DNA of 64,000 nucleotides, taken from the NCBI RefSeq assembly GCF_000023585.1, contig NC_012914.1, positions 4,680,001 to 4,744,000 of the forward strand, written 5' to 3'. The stretch comes from Paenibacillus sp. JDR-2 (GTDB lineage Bacteria; Bacillota; Bacilli; Paenibacillales; Paenibacillaceae). A model generated the notes under the pieces. That model was not told the DNA's origin. It saw only the letters and a program-made list of their open reading frames with translations, and made no database searches. The translations under genes and the position numbers were made by a program. Below, in pieces: positions 36,150 to 45,906 of this stretch (within the stretch, counting starts at the first letter, position 1; every line of letters starts with the position of its first letter).

Positions 36150-36440
36150 TCAGAAGGAACATTCATCTGCTTCAAATCTAAAATATACTAATGTCGGATC
36201 CCAATCTTCCCATCCTTTAGCCTCATGATGCGGTATCACTGAAACACGATATCTTAAGTTTTTTAATCTAATCTCTTGAACCAAATCATCACTAAGCCCT
36301 GCCGAGTATTGATCAATTAATAAACTATTATAAAAAGGTAAGCGGAAAAGCAATTCTCTCCACGAAGACTCTACACTGATTTCAAATACAATGTTCTCTA
36401 GGTACTTCATATGTTGTTTTTTCCGTAATCTTTTCTTCAA
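36150..36440 (-). CDS. Small protein of unknown function
   Basis: 96 residues, soluble, basic N-terminus (MKKRLRKKQHMKYL) and acidic, aromatic C-terminus (GWEDWDPTLVYFRFEADE). I do not recognise the family. It starts at a TTG with GAGGTGA 8 nt upstream, a site that begins at the stop codon of the binding-protein gene 15 bases before, and is followed by a strong terminator. So it is the last gene of the response regulator-kinase-binding protein operon. The T-rich codon choice differs from that of its operon neighbours. Confidence 0.6.
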   Translation of the reverse strand: MKKRLRKKQHMKYLENIVFEISVESSWRELLFRLPFYNSLLIDQYSAGLSDDLVQEIRLKNLRYRVSVIPHHEAKGWEDWDPTLVYFRFEADECSF

Positions 36441-36455
36441 ATCTAACTATCACCT

Positions 36456-37991
36456 CTATTTTTTCTCGATCTGATCCAACTGTTCCTGCAACACCTTCAT
36501 ATAACGGTCAATGCCCGCTTCCCTCAGCTTCTGCTTCAGCGTGGCCAAGTCACTGTCTATGTCCTTGCTGATTCCTAGATTCAGCGGCTGGATGTATTGC
36601 TCCTGAACCGTCTCCAGATTCGACAGCTCATCGAATAAGGAAGACGTATCGAACAGAAAATTCTGGTACGGGTCGGCGCCATTCTTTTCGGCCAGCCTAG
36701 GGCCTTCCGTAACGGTCAGCTTGTCTACAATCGTCTGCCACTCCTGCGGATAACGGACGGGAACATTCATATAGCCGTCTATAACACCCGTCCATGCCTG
36801 CTTCTTATTCTCTTCCTTAATCCCGTCGTAAGAGATCCTGCCGCCCTGCAGCTTGTAATTCTCGCCTTCTACGCCGTATACCAAAAGGTTATAGTACGTT
36901 TGATCGGTATGGGCCTTCTCCAATATTTTGAGCGCGATATCCGGATGCTGGGAGTTGGATCCAATTGAAATCTGCGTTGTTGTATTCGCCGAGGTATTCG
37001 GTAAAAACAACGTGTTCGGGAACATATCAAACTTGTAATCGATCCAGCCGTACTCCTGGTCCGGATACGCAGCTTTTAAAGCCGAGATATACGAATTGCT
37101 AACCGCGCCAAAATGGTTATTAAACTCCAGCGGCTTCTTATTTTCCTTCATTAAAGCCAATGTTTTGGTCGTTTCGTTTTCTTGAGCGCCAAGAATATCA
37201 TGATCCACAATACCTGCGTCATACCACTCTTTGGCTTTTGTCGCCATCATCTTATATTCCGGCGTATCAAACATGCTGATGACCTTGTACGGATCATTAA
37301 TGGGCGCTACCGCAAACTCGGCAACGGAATAATACTTGTCTCCTGTCAGAGCAAGCCATAGGTTATCGCTGTAACGCTTGTCGATAATCATTGGCGTATC
37401 CGGGAATTCCTCTTTTGCCTTATACAAATATTGCTCCATGGCAGAAAAATCTTTAATCTCGGGCAGCTGCCACTTTTTCCTCAGATCCTCGCGATAGAAC
37501 ATCCCTTCACGGCCGGCTCCCGGCACGTTCAGCTGCGGAATGCCGTACAGCTTGCCGTCGATCTTCATCTGCTCCAGCATCCCTTTGTAATGCTCAACCA
37601 GTGCCGGCACCTCGCTGAGTATCGGAGTCAGATCAACAAACGCGTTTTTGGCCGCAAAGGACTTGAAATCCGACCACGAACCACCTACGTAGAAATCGTA
37701 TTTCTTCGAGGCAATCGCCATGCCGATATTGCTTTTCTCCTCATCCCAGGGGATAAAATCAAAGCGGACCGTAGCTCCGAAATCCCGGATCGTTAATTCA
37801 TCAAGCTGCTTATAAAAAGAATCCATTCCGCTTGCCGGCGGATTTCCCATCGTGATCGCGTTTAACTGAATAACCGGCTTTATTGCTTCCGTTACTTCTG
37901 CCGCATCGGGGGCCTTCTTGTCCTGCCCCATACATCCGCTGAGTACCGCGGGGATCGTCAGCAAAGCCGGCACTATTCGAAACAACCGCAT
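36456..37991 (-). CDS. Extracellular binding lipoprotein (DUF3502-type) without partner permeases
   Basis: 511-residue lipoprotein (lipobox LSGC, lipidated C20) of the sugar-binding class whose C-terminus (LKQKLREAGIDRYMKVLQEQ) is the DUF3502-type tail. No permease genes accompany it. It lies 32 bases after a YesM-type kinase gene and downstream of a YesN-type regulator. It may therefore present ligand to the kinase sensor domain, or serve permeases encoded elsewhere, such as those 7 kb away. The ligand is unknown but probably an oligosaccharide. Confidence 0.85.
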   Translation of the reverse strand: MRLFRIVPALLTIPAVLSGCMGQDKKAPDAAEVTEAIKPVIQLNAITMGNPPASGMDSFYKQLDELTIRDFGATVRFDFIPWDEEKSNIGMAIASKKYDFYVGGSWSDFKSFAAKNAFVDLTPILSEVPALVEHYKGMLEQMKIDGKLYGIPQLNVPGAGREGMFYREDLRKKWQLPEIKDFSAMEQYLYKAKEEFPDTPMIIDKRYSDNLWLALTGDKYYSVAEFAVAPINDPYKVISMFDTPEYKMMATKAKEWYDAGIVDHDILGAQENETTKTLALMKENKKPLEFNNHFGAVSNSYISALKAAYPDQEYGWIDYKFDMFPNTLFLPNTSANTTTQISIGSNSQHPDIALKILEKAHTDQTYYNLLVYGVEGENYKLQGGRISYDGIKEENKKQAWTGVIDGYMNVPVRYPQEWQTIVDKLTVTEGPRLAEKNGADPYQNFLFDTSSLFDELSNLETVQEQYIQPLNLGISKDIDSDLATLKQKLREAGIDRYMKVLQEQLDQIEKK

Positions 37992-38023
37992 CTTTCCTCA
38001 TCCCCCTTACATCCATTGCCTCG

Positions 38024-39760
38024 CTATCGGTGAGTAACCGGAACGTTAATCGTTACGCAGGTTCCCTCGCCTGGTGTACTATGAAGCTGCAGCTCGGCCG
38101 TTTGGCCAAAATACAAATCCAGCCGCTTCCTAATATTGCTGAGGCCATAACCGCTCCCGCGATGCCTTCGCTCCTCGCCGCTTCCCTCTTCCGGCATACC
38201 AACGCCATCGTCGCAGATTGCGATCATCAGCCGATCCTGGTCTCTATAGCCTGTAATCCGGATCGTGCCTCGGCCGCCGGGGTTTTCCGAAATCCCGTGA
38301 AGGATCGCGTTCTCCACAAGCGGCTGAATCGTAATTTTCGGCAGCATGCAGTCCATCACCGATTCTTCAACCTCTACTTCAAGCTGGACCCGGTTCTTAA
38401 ACCGTTTCTTCTGAATCTCCATATAGATCGAGCTTAACCGCAGCTCATCCTTAACGGTAACAAAATCATTCCCTTTGTTTAGAATCAGCTTGTAATAATC
38501 GGATAAAGCATAAATGATCTGCTGAATGTTGTCCCGCTCTTCCTTCTGCGCCATCCAGTTCAGCATATCCAGCGTATTGTACAAAAAATGAGGATTAATC
38601 TGGGACTGGAGCGCCTTCAGCTCGGCCTGCGTCTTTTCCTGGCCTAATTTGTACTGCTCGACCATCAGCTCCTGCACGCTGTTAATCATGTAATTGTAGC
38701 TTAATATCAGCTGGCCGACCTCGTCTTTGCTTGGCCGGATATCCAGCTCGTTCAGGCGGCCTTGACGAACCTGGCTCATCTTGTTCATCAGCAGATAAAT
38801 TCTGCGGGTAATCGATTTGGCCACAGGGAAAATAAACAACAACAAGATGAGACAGATGATCACATAGACCATCACCATCTGATATTTGATTTGATTAATG
38901 CTCTCCGTGGCGGCGCGGTGCGAAATAACGGACATCAGATACAGATTGGTATCCCCGATCTCCTGGCCTCTCGCCATATAAGACCCGTGTGCCAGCGAGA
39001 CATTCACATAAGAGCCCTTGCTGTCAAACGGCTTATCCAGCCGCATGGTCTCCAGCTCCTTCTCGCCGCTGTGCGCCACAAGCTCGCCTGCTGCCGTCTC
39101 TACATAAACAAGCTGCTCCGGATTGGATTTGGTCAAGCTTTGCTGGATCTGCTTAAGCTCCAGGTTGAGCGAGACAATCCCAATCGCGGAGGTATAGTCT
39201 TCCGGATTCCAGAGCAGCTTGTTCAAGGAAAGATAGGACTGGCCCGTGCGGGTATCGATATCTTTGTTCAACGTCCAGGTAGGACCGCCTTTATTCTCGA
39301 TCACCTTCCGCGCCCAATCCAGCTCCCGAATACTGTTCATCCGCCGGAACAACGTATCTACGCCGGTAAAAGCATAGTTATCATCCACATAATATACGAT
39401 GTTGTCGATGTCCGAGCTGGACACCATGATCTGCGTATAATCCACGATATTGCCGTAGACTTCAATCTGGTCGGCGACGCTCATCCGGGCCGAACCCTTG
39501 GCGAGAATCGCCTCCATATCCTTGTTAACGATCAGCATAGAGGACAATTCCTCAATATGCTCCAGCTTGCGGGTTAACGTAGTCAACGTCTGCTCGTAGC
39601 TCTGGTTCTCGGCGTAATTTTGCCCGTTCACAACCAGCTTGCGGATCTCCCCATAGGAGATAAAAAACGTAATAATAAGAGGGACAATCCCGATAAAGGC
39701 GAATAAAATGATAATCTTTTTGCGTAAAGGCATGTCGTTGACAGAATGAATAAGGTTCAT
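38024..39760 (-). CDS. Sensor histidine kinase, YesM family
   Basis: 578 residues. Membrane helices at about 14-35 and 295-313 flank an extracellular Cache-like sensor. A HAMP-like segment follows, then the His-kinase core: INPHFLYNTL with phospho-acceptor H391, the N box QPLVENAILHGI, and ATP-binding glycines in DDGVGMP and GYGLSNIRKRL. It starts 5 bases after the stop codon of the response-regulator gene, so the two are co-translated. It should sense an extracellular sugar or a loaded binding protein and phosphorylate the regulator. Confidence 0.92.
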   Translation of the reverse strand: MNLIHSVNDMPLRKKIIILFAFIGIVPLIITFFISYGEIRKLVVNGQNYAENQSYEQTLTTLTRKLEHIEELSSMLIVNKDMEAILAKGSARMSVADQIEVYGNIVDYTQIMVSSSDIDNIVYYVDDNYAFTGVDTLFRRMNSIRELDWARKVIENKGGPTWTLNKDIDTRTGQSYLSLNKLLWNPEDYTSAIGIVSLNLELKQIQQSLTKSNPEQLVYVETAAGELVAHSGEKELETMRLDKPFDSKGSYVNVSLAHGSYMARGQEIGDTNLYLMSVISHRAATESINQIKYQMVMVYVIICLILLLFIFPVAKSITRRIYLLMNKMSQVRQGRLNELDIRPSKDEVGQLILSYNYMINSVQELMVEQYKLGQEKTQAELKALQSQINPHFLYNTLDMLNWMAQKEERDNIQQIIYALSDYYKLILNKGNDFVTVKDELRLSSIYMEIQKKRFKNRVQLEVEVEESVMDCMLPKITIQPLVENAILHGISENPGGRGTIRITGYRDQDRLMIAICDDGVGMPEEGSGEERRHRGSGYGLSNIRKRLDLYFGQTAELQLHSTPGEGTCVTINVPVTHR

Positions 39761-39765
39761 CCGGA

Positions 39766-41271
39766 TCAGGTCTTCTTTCTGTATTCAAGTGGCGACAAAT
39801 CGGTTGAAGCCTTAAATACTTTGGCGAAGTAGCTCGCGCTGGCGTAGCCGCACAGCTCGGCAATGGTATTCATTTTGTAATGCTCGCTCATAACCAGCTT
39901 CTTCGCCAGTCCGATGCGGTAATCACTGATATATTGCTTCATTGATACGCCGGTCTCCTGCTTGAACAACATCCCCAAATGCGCGGTGGACAGATGCATA
40001 TGGTCGGCAATCGTCCGCAGATCCAGATCCGGATTCTGATAATGAGCCGCAATATATTGAAGCACATCCTGCACAAGCCGCGAATAAGGCGAGGTCTCCT
40101 GCACCTCTTCCAAATAGGCCGAGCAGATGATGTTCATCGTCCGTTCTACTTGTTCCAGAGTTCGGCAATTCCGCAATGCTTCTTCGACATCCTGAATGCC
40201 GTATTCGCTCTCCAGTCCGATAAGCAGCTTCTTGCTGCCTCCTACTAACGCTAACGCCGCCGTCTCGAACAACGCGATAATCCGGGCACAGTCCGCGTAT
40301 TCCTGCTCTCTTAATTGCTTGCACGAGGCATCCACCCACTCCGGCAGCTGCTCCGGATTTTCTTCCTTCTGTTTATAAAATTCCGGCAGCAGGTTGGCAA
40401 GTACGGCATGGCTCTGCCCCTTCTCCTGCGGCTGATAGAATCTGCGCCGCGGATCGTAGAAGGATCGTTCCGAAGCCCGGCAGGCCGATTGATAACTAGC
40501 GGGAAGCAGCTCCAGCCCAGTTGCCGGCTCTCCTATTCCAAGGCTATACGCCTCATGTTTTCTCACGAATAAGTCCGCCAAATAATGAATCCGCTTATAG
40601 TCCTGCTTGTCATAAGCCGCAACAACAAAGCAGCGGTAACGGTCTAGCTGCTCCCCGATGACCATTACGCCATTACTGCTCCAGTAGCGATTAATGAGGT
40701 CGAGATCAGCTCTGCTGCCCTCTTCTTCCTTCCGGCATGACACCAACATTCCGACATAACGTTTGCCCATCGGAAAACCCGTTTCCTGGCATAACTCATT
40801 AACCGTTTCAAGATTAGCGCCATTCTCCCGCAGCAGGCCTGCCAATCTTTGCCGCTCTAATTCATTCTTCTGATTCAAAACGGCCGTTTGCTTCTGCTTG
40901 CTCTGAATGGTGCGGACCGATTTCATGATTGCCTGCTCCACTTCCCCAAGCTTAAGAGGCTTCTCGATATATTCAACGGCGGACAGCTTAATCGCGCTTC
41001 TGAGATATTCCACGTCCATATACCCGCTCATAAATAATAACTGGCATCCCGGAGAAGTCTCGGCGAGCTTCTCGGCAAATTCGATCCCGTTCAGCTTGGG
41101 CATGCGGATATCCGTCAGGACGATATCCGGCTTCTTCAGCGAAGCGAGCCGCAATGCTTCGGCCCCGTCACTTGCGAGAAACACTTCCCGTATGCCAAAT
41201 TTCTCGAAATCGATTGTCTCGCTTAAGCCCTCCCGGGTGTAATCATCGTCATCTGCAATCAAGATCCGCAT
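39766..41271 (-). CDS. Response regulator with AraC-type output, YesN family
   Basis: 501 residues. The N-terminal receiver has the acidic cluster DDDD (7-10), phospho-acceptor D54 in VLTDIRMPK, and the conserved Lys in YIEKPL. A long linker leads to two AraC helix-turn-helices at the C-terminus (LRTIADHMHLSTAHLGMLFK and CGYASASYFAKVFK). It is the first gene of the operon with the YesM kinase and an orphan binding protein. It is the best local candidate to bind the shared element found at three CAZyme promoters on either side. Confidence 0.92.
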   Translation of the reverse strand: MRILIADDDDYTREGLSETIDFEKFGIREVFLASDGAEALRLASLKKPDIVLTDIRMPKLNGIEFAEKLAETSPGCQLLFMSGYMDVEYLRSAIKLSAVEYIEKPLKLGEVEQAIMKSVRTIQSKQKQTAVLNQKNELERQRLAGLLRENGANLETVNELCQETGFPMGKRYVGMLVSCRKEEEGSRADLDLINRYWSSNGVMVIGEQLDRYRCFVVAAYDKQDYKRIHYLADLFVRKHEAYSLGIGEPATGLELLPASYQSACRASERSFYDPRRRFYQPQEKGQSHAVLANLLPEFYKQKEENPEQLPEWVDASCKQLREQEYADCARIIALFETAALALVGGSKKLLIGLESEYGIQDVEEALRNCRTLEQVERTMNIICSAYLEEVQETSPYSRLVQDVLQYIAAHYQNPDLDLRTIADHMHLSTAHLGMLFKQETGVSMKQYISDYRIGLAKKLVMSEHYKMNTIAELCGYASASYFAKVFKASTDLSPLEYRKKT

Positions 41272-41299
41272 GACTCATCCCGCCCCGCTTTCACCCGTA

Positions 41300-41314
41300 A
41301 TGATAACGCTTGCA
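41300..41314. promoter_or_regulatory. cre-like site at the regulator operon promoter
   Basis: ATGATAACGCTTGCA fits the cre consensus at 14 of 15 positions (T instead of A at position 5). It lies 30 bases upstream of the response-regulator start, so catabolite control of the whole sensing operon is likely. Confidence 0.6.
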
Positions 41315-41365
41315 ATTCTATTAAATTTTATATGATATCAAGGCAAAGATAAATAGAAGGTTCTC

Positions 41366-42259
41366 CTATCCATATACTTGCAGCAGTCTATCGTACTCCA
41401 TTAACGTGACAGGGATAACCGAGCCATGACGCGGCTGCCCGGGCAGCGTATAATGAGCGGGGATTTGCCAGTTGCCGGAGCCGAGATCGGACGTTACAAG
41501 CGGGATATATCCCCGAAAGCCGAACTCGTCAATAAAGAGATACCACTTCTCTTCGACATTGGATTTAAAAATGATAGGGCCTTCTCCGCGGACCATAAAA
41601 TCCTGCTCAACCTGCTGATGAATCATCTTATACTTGTCATGCTCAAAGCCTGTTCCTACTTCCTGGATGATGTTTTTGCCTTTCGCAAACCGGTAAATTA
41701 ATCCCTTATGCTCGATCAAGGTTGCGTCAAGCACGGAATAGCCGTAATCCATATACACCTTTGGTTTGCCGAAATGGACAAAATCCTTCGTTTCCGCAAC
41801 CATCATCCGGTGGTACCTTCCGCTTCCGATTGATGCCCAGAATACTTTATATTGCTGACAGCCTGCATCATAGAAAATTTCAGGCGCCCAGGCGCAGCCT
41901 GCGTCCTCGGGTGCAACCTCAGCCATCCGCTGATCCGACCAATGCACAAGATCATACGAATGCCAGACCATAATCGACCGGCTTCCTGAGGTAACCGCCC
42001 GGTTCCAGCCCGGATTCCGGTAAATACTCAAATCCGTTGCGACAAGGTAAAATTTATCCCCTTGCGGCGATCTCGCCAAATACGGATCCCGTACTCCGCA
42101 TTCCCCTAGATACGAGGTCAGGATGGGCCGGCCTCCGTTAAGCTCATGCCAATGCAGCGCATCGTTTCCTTTGCTAAGCGCAAAGTATACCTGCTCTTCT
42201 TCTGCTGTTTCATTGCCTTTGAAATAGGCAAACAAATAACCCGCATAATTATCCGCCAC
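41366..42259 (-). CDS. Cytoplasmic GH43-family glycosidase (Bt3655-like)
   Basis: 297 residues forming a single five-bladed GH43 domain without signal peptide. The expected catalytic set is D58 (GVRDPY), D178 (SVLDAT) and E226 (RGEGPI). The opening YLFAYFKG and EEQVYFALSKG match the Bt3655-like branch, usually exo-acting on arabinose or galactose side chains. The start is GTG with AAGG upstream. It follows the binding-protein gene after a terminator, so it may be read partly by readthrough from the GH88 operon. A paralogue lies at 53399-54340. Confidence 0.8.
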   Translation of the reverse strand: MADNYAGYLFAYFKGNETAEEEQVYFALSKGNDALHWHELNGGRPILTSYLGECGVRDPYLARSPQGDKFYLVATDLSIYRNPGWNRAVTSGSRSIMVWHSYDLVHWSDQRMAEVAPEDAGCAWAPEIFYDAGCQQYKVFWASIGSGRYHRMMVAETKDFVHFGKPKVYMDYGYSVLDATLIEHKGLIYRFAKGKNIIQEVGTGFEHDKYKMIHQQVEQDFMVRGEGPIIFKSNVEEKWYLFIDEFGFRGYIPLVTSDLGSGNWQIPAHYTLPGQPRHGSVIPVTLMEYDRLLQVYG

Positions 42260-42307
42260 TTGATCAACCTTCTATCTTCAGAGATTTGTCGCATCATGCC
42301 AGCTGCC

Positions 42308-42345
42308 AAAAAAGGAAGACCTCTGAATTCGTTCAGAAGCCTTCC
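42308..42345 (-). terminator. Terminator after the binding-protein gene
   Basis: 14-bp stem GGAAGGCTTCTGAA / TTCAGAGGTCTTCC with two G-U pairs, 4-base loop, then six U residues on the minus strand. It separates the GH43 gene from the transporter operon, or attenuates it. Confidence 0.8.
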
Positions 42346-42353
42346 TTGCCTTA

Positions 42354-43943
42354 TTATTTCAATGCGGCTTGACGCTCTTGATAAACTTTGGTTGCCTCGT
42401 CCAGCATTTCCTGACCGCCTGCCTTCAGCCATTCCGATTTGAAGGATTCAAATTCCTTCTCCACATCGCCTTTCGTAACCATAACCTTAGAATAGAACGA
42501 ATCCTCAAGCGTATTCAGGTTCGCCAAGTATTTGGTCTTCGACTCCAGCGGAGTTGGTCCAAGCAGGTCGGAAATTTTTTCATTGCCGGCATTCAGCTTA
42601 TCCGAGAACGCTTGCTTGTCGGCAGGCATCTGGAACTTTGCGTTGGAGAGCGAGCGGTCTACAAACGGGTTATAAAATCCGCCCGTGCCAAGGTCGTTCT
42701 GAAGCTGCGGCGTATCCAGATATTCTTTTTTCCATACCGGAACGCCGTCTACCAAATCGTACGATTTGCCTTCTTCTCCGTATGTCGTTCTGAGGTACAC
42801 TTCGTCGTTGGTCGCAAGATCTTCAAGCATTTGCAGGATCTTGATCCGCTTCTTGTCATCCTTCTCCAGCTGCTTGCCGAACATGAGAGGAGTCTGCAGC
42901 GGACCGTTCGACATAACGTAAGACTTGCCGGCAGGACCAATCAGACCTTTACCGTATGCGACAGGGAAGCCGTTTGCTTTGTCCTGCTCCAGCTGGCCGA
43001 ATAAATGGTGGTACATGTAGTTGTCTTTAATGCCGATTTTCTGGCTGTTCCATTTGGTGTTGATCTGATCCTGGTCATCCGTAAGGAATTCCGGATCAAT
43101 CAGGTCCGATTTGTACCATTGATTAATCTTCTTCACGGCTTCCTTCGCCTGATCGGTAATCCCGCCCCAAGTTACCGTACCGTCTGCCGCCGCCATGAAC
43201 TGATAAGGGTTAACGCCATACGCGGCGAATACTTCGTTAAACAGCTGGTTTCTTGCGGATTTGCCGCGGCCCGTCATGCCGTACGTATCCTTCTTGCCGT
43301 TGCCGTCCGGATCATCGTTCCTGAACTTCGTCAGGACATCCTCGTATTCTTCCAGCGTTTTTGGAGCTTCGGTATAACCAATCTTGTTCAGCCATGCCCC
43401 GTTATAAGTAGGAATAAAGCCATAACGTCCGTTCAGCCAAATTCTCGGCACCCCGTAGTTTTTGCCGTCAACCATGGCAATTCCCCATGCCGCCGTGTCG
43501 ACCTGATCGATGTCTGCCGAATATTTGGGCATATATTGCTTGATCTCGTCAGTCGAGATACTTGCGATAATGCCTTGTTTCGCATAGTTCGCCATATCCG
43601 CTTCCTGCAGCGTACCCGGGAAAATATCCGGAATCTCGTTGGAAGCGAGCTTCAGCTTAAAGCTTTCATCCGTCAAATTCATGTTGATGAGTTTCACGTT
43701 GTATTTCTCTTCCAGATACTTCTGGGTCGGATTTCCGTCTGCAGACGGGATATTCCAGGTCGAGCCGATCGAGATTTCGATGGGCGATTCTTTTTCTGCG
43801 CCGCTGTTACCTTTTGCATCGTTAGTTTGGGATGCATTTGTTGCGCTGCTATTCGGGTTGTTATTGGAATTGCCGCTGCAGCCTGCCGCCGTAAGGGACA
43901 TTGCCAATACGGATGCCAGAATTACCTTTTTGCCATGCTTCAT
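42354..43943 (-). CDS. Extracellular sugar-binding lipoprotein, LplA type
   Basis: 529 residues. Signal peptide with lipobox TAAGC (C22), Asn/Ser linker, then a CUT1 sugar-binding fold. It is the fourth gene of the GH88-permease-permease-binding protein operon. From the GH88 and lyase genes under the same promoter element, the ligand may be an unsaturated uronate oligosaccharide. That is inference. Confidence 0.9.
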   Translation of the reverse strand: MKHGKKVILASVLAMSLTAAGCSGNSNNNPNSSATNASQTNDAKGNSGAEKESPIEISIGSTWNIPSADGNPTQKYLEEKYNVKLINMNLTDESFKLKLASNEIPDIFPGTLQEADMANYAKQGIIASISTDEIKQYMPKYSADIDQVDTAAWGIAMVDGKNYGVPRIWLNGRYGFIPTYNGAWLNKIGYTEAPKTLEEYEDVLTKFRNDDPDGNGKKDTYGMTGRGKSARNQLFNEVFAAYGVNPYQFMAAADGTVTWGGITDQAKEAVKKINQWYKSDLIDPEFLTDDQDQINTKWNSQKIGIKDNYMYHHLFGQLEQDKANGFPVAYGKGLIGPAGKSYVMSNGPLQTPLMFGKQLEKDDKKRIKILQMLEDLATNDEVYLRTTYGEEGKSYDLVDGVPVWKKEYLDTPQLQNDLGTGGFYNPFVDRSLSNAKFQMPADKQAFSDKLNAGNEKISDLLGPTPLESKTKYLANLNTLEDSFYSKVMVTKGDVEKEFESFKSEWLKAGGQEMLDEATKVYQERQAALK

Positions 43944-44017
43944 CTTTTTTTGCTCCCCTTTACATGGAATAAACGATTATTTAAACGGAGACTGTCCCCC
44001 GGATAAACCAAGCTCTA

Positions 44018-44890
44018 TTAACCTTTCAGAGACCCAACCATCGTCCCTTTGACGAAATACTTCTGCAGGAACGGATAGACGACAAGAATGGGCACAACCG
44101 CAAAGATGACGGTTGCCGCTTTGATCGAAGTTTCATACTGAAGATTAGCCGCCCCCGTAACCCGGCCAAAAATTTCGGCGTCCGCACTCGTGACAACAAC
44201 CTCCCTCAGGAAGAATTGAATCGTCTTCAAGTCCGTATCCGTGACATAGATGATGGCATCAAACCAAGCGTTCCAGTTCGCTACGGCTGCCCATAACCCC
44301 AATGTTGCAAGAACCGGCTTAGACAGTGGAAGAACGATGCTCCAAAGTATCCTCATGTCGTTGGCACCGTCGATTTTGGCCGATTCTTCGACTTCAACCG
44401 GGATGGTCATAAAGAAGTTGCGCATTATCAGCATCGAGAAGGTTGGAATAAGTCCCGGCAAAATGTATACCCAGAAGTTATTCAGCAGATGCAAATCTTT
44501 GATCAATAGATAAGTCGGAATGAGTCCTCCGCTGAAGAACATCGTAAAGACGATGATCATCGTATAAAAGCTGCGGTGAGGCAGATGCTTGCGGGACAGC
44601 GGATAGGCAGCCAGCGCCATGGCAATCAGCGTAAGCAACGTGCCAAGGACCGTACGCAGCGTTGTATTGCGCATGCCGATCCAGATTTTCTTTTGCGTTA
44701 GCAGCTGCTTCCAGGAGAACAGATCGACATCCCTCGGAAACCAGTGGAATCCGAAACGGCCGGCTTCCTTAGGCGCGCTGAAGGAGACCGATGCAATATG
44801 AATGAAAGGATAGATGGCTATTACGCAAAGCAATAAAATAAACAGAAGCAGAAATACTTGAAATACTTTCTCTCCGGCAGTCATTTTCAT
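44018..44890 (-). CDS. Sugar ABC transporter permease, LplC/CUT1 type
   Basis: 290 residues, about six membrane segments, EAA loop VEVEESAKIDGANDM and the family C-terminus GTMVGSLKG. AGGAGGG lies 11 nt before the ATG. It is 17 bases downstream of its LplB-type partner. No ATPase is encoded locally. Confidence 0.9.
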   Translation of the reverse strand: MKMTAGEKVFQVFLLLFILLLCVIAIYPFIHIASVSFSAPKEAGRFGFHWFPRDVDLFSWKQLLTQKKIWIGMRNTTLRTVLGTLLTLIAMALAAYPLSRKHLPHRSFYTMIIVFTMFFSGGLIPTYLLIKDLHLLNNFWVYILPGLIPTFSMLIMRNFFMTIPVEVEESAKIDGANDMRILWSIVLPLSKPVLATLGLWAAVANWNAWFDAIIYVTDTDLKTIQFFLREVVVTSADAEIFGRVTGAANLQYETSIKAATVIFAVVPILVVYPFLQKYFVKGTMVGSLKG

Positions 44891-44907
44891 ACCGACATAC
44901 TCCCTCC

Positions 44908-45876
44908 TTACAGAACGCCTTCCTGTCCCATCTTTTTCACGATATAATTCGTCCCGAGGACCAGCGTGATCCCGACGATATTTTTGAATAAGCCCACCGC
45001 CGTTGTTAATCCCATCTGGAAGTTCACGATCCCCTGACGGTAAACGTAGGTGTCGATAACATCCCCAACCTCGAATACGGCCGGGCTATACAAGTTGTAG
45101 ATCTGATCAAAGCCCGCATTCAGTATGCCGCCAAGCGAGAGGATAAACATGATCGATATAATCGGAAGCATGGAAGGCAGCGTCACATGCCAGGTCTGCT
45201 TCCAGCGGTTCGCCCCATCCATCCGGGCTGCTTCGTACAAGGTCTGGTCAATTCCCGACAGTGCCGCCAGGTAGACGATGGTTCCCCAGCCTACTTCCTT
45301 CCAGATGTTCGTGATCACAAGGCTAAAGCGGAAGTATCTGGTGTCCCCGAGAAAGTAGATCGGATCTATTCCGAACCAGCCAAGGATGTAATTGACCGGC
45401 CCCGTGGAAGGCGACAGCATCAGGAAAACGATACCGGACAAAACAACCCACGAGAAGAAATGCGGCAAATACGAGATCGATTGCGCGATTTTCTTGAACC
45501 AGCTGATCCGCAGTTCGTTAAGCAAGAGCGCAAGAATAATAGGCGCCGGAAATCCGCAAACAATATTCAGCCCGCTGATGATAATCGTGTTTTTTAGAAT
45601 TCTCGGGAACTCAGGCGACTGGTTAAACAAGTAATCAAAGTAGGCAAATTTATTCCATGGACTGTCCCAGGTTCCGAGCACCGGACTATAATCCTTAAAG
45701 GCAATCAGAATGCCGTACATCGGCCCGTAGCAAAAGATGGCGTACCAGACCAGCACCGGCAGCAGCATAAGGAGCAGATATCTGCTTTTTTTGTACTCTT
45801 TCCAAGTGCGTTTTATAGCGGATTGCTTTCCAGGGATGTTGACGCTTTCAAAACGAACGGCATGTGCTTTTTCCAT
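44908..45876 (-). CDS. Sugar ABC transporter permease, LplB/CUT1 type
   Basis: 322 residues. The motif GPMYGILIAFKDYSP and the EAA-like loop LYEAARMDGANRW mark the LplB branch. I use the ATG at 45876, where AAGGAG is 9 nt upstream. A GTG at 45882 is too close to that site. It lies 30 bases after the GH88 gene, so GH88 and the importer are co-transcribed. Confidence 0.9.
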   Translation of the reverse strand: MEKAHAVRFESVNIPGKQSAIKRTWKEYKKSRYLLLMLLPVLVWYAIFCYGPMYGILIAFKDYSPVLGTWDSPWNKFAYFDYLFNQSPEFPRILKNTIIISGLNIVCGFPAPIILALLLNELRISWFKKIAQSISYLPHFFSWVVLSGIVFLMLSPSTGPVNYILGWFGIDPIYFLGDTRYFRFSLVITNIWKEVGWGTIVYLAALSGIDQTLYEAARMDGANRWKQTWHVTLPSMLPIISIMFILSLGGILNAGFDQIYNLYSPAVFEVGDVIDTYVYRQGIVNFQMGLTTAVGLFKNIVGITLVLGTNYIVKKMGQEGVL

Positions 45877-45906
45877 CCTCACTTGCTCCTTTCTCTTCGC
45901 TTCTCT

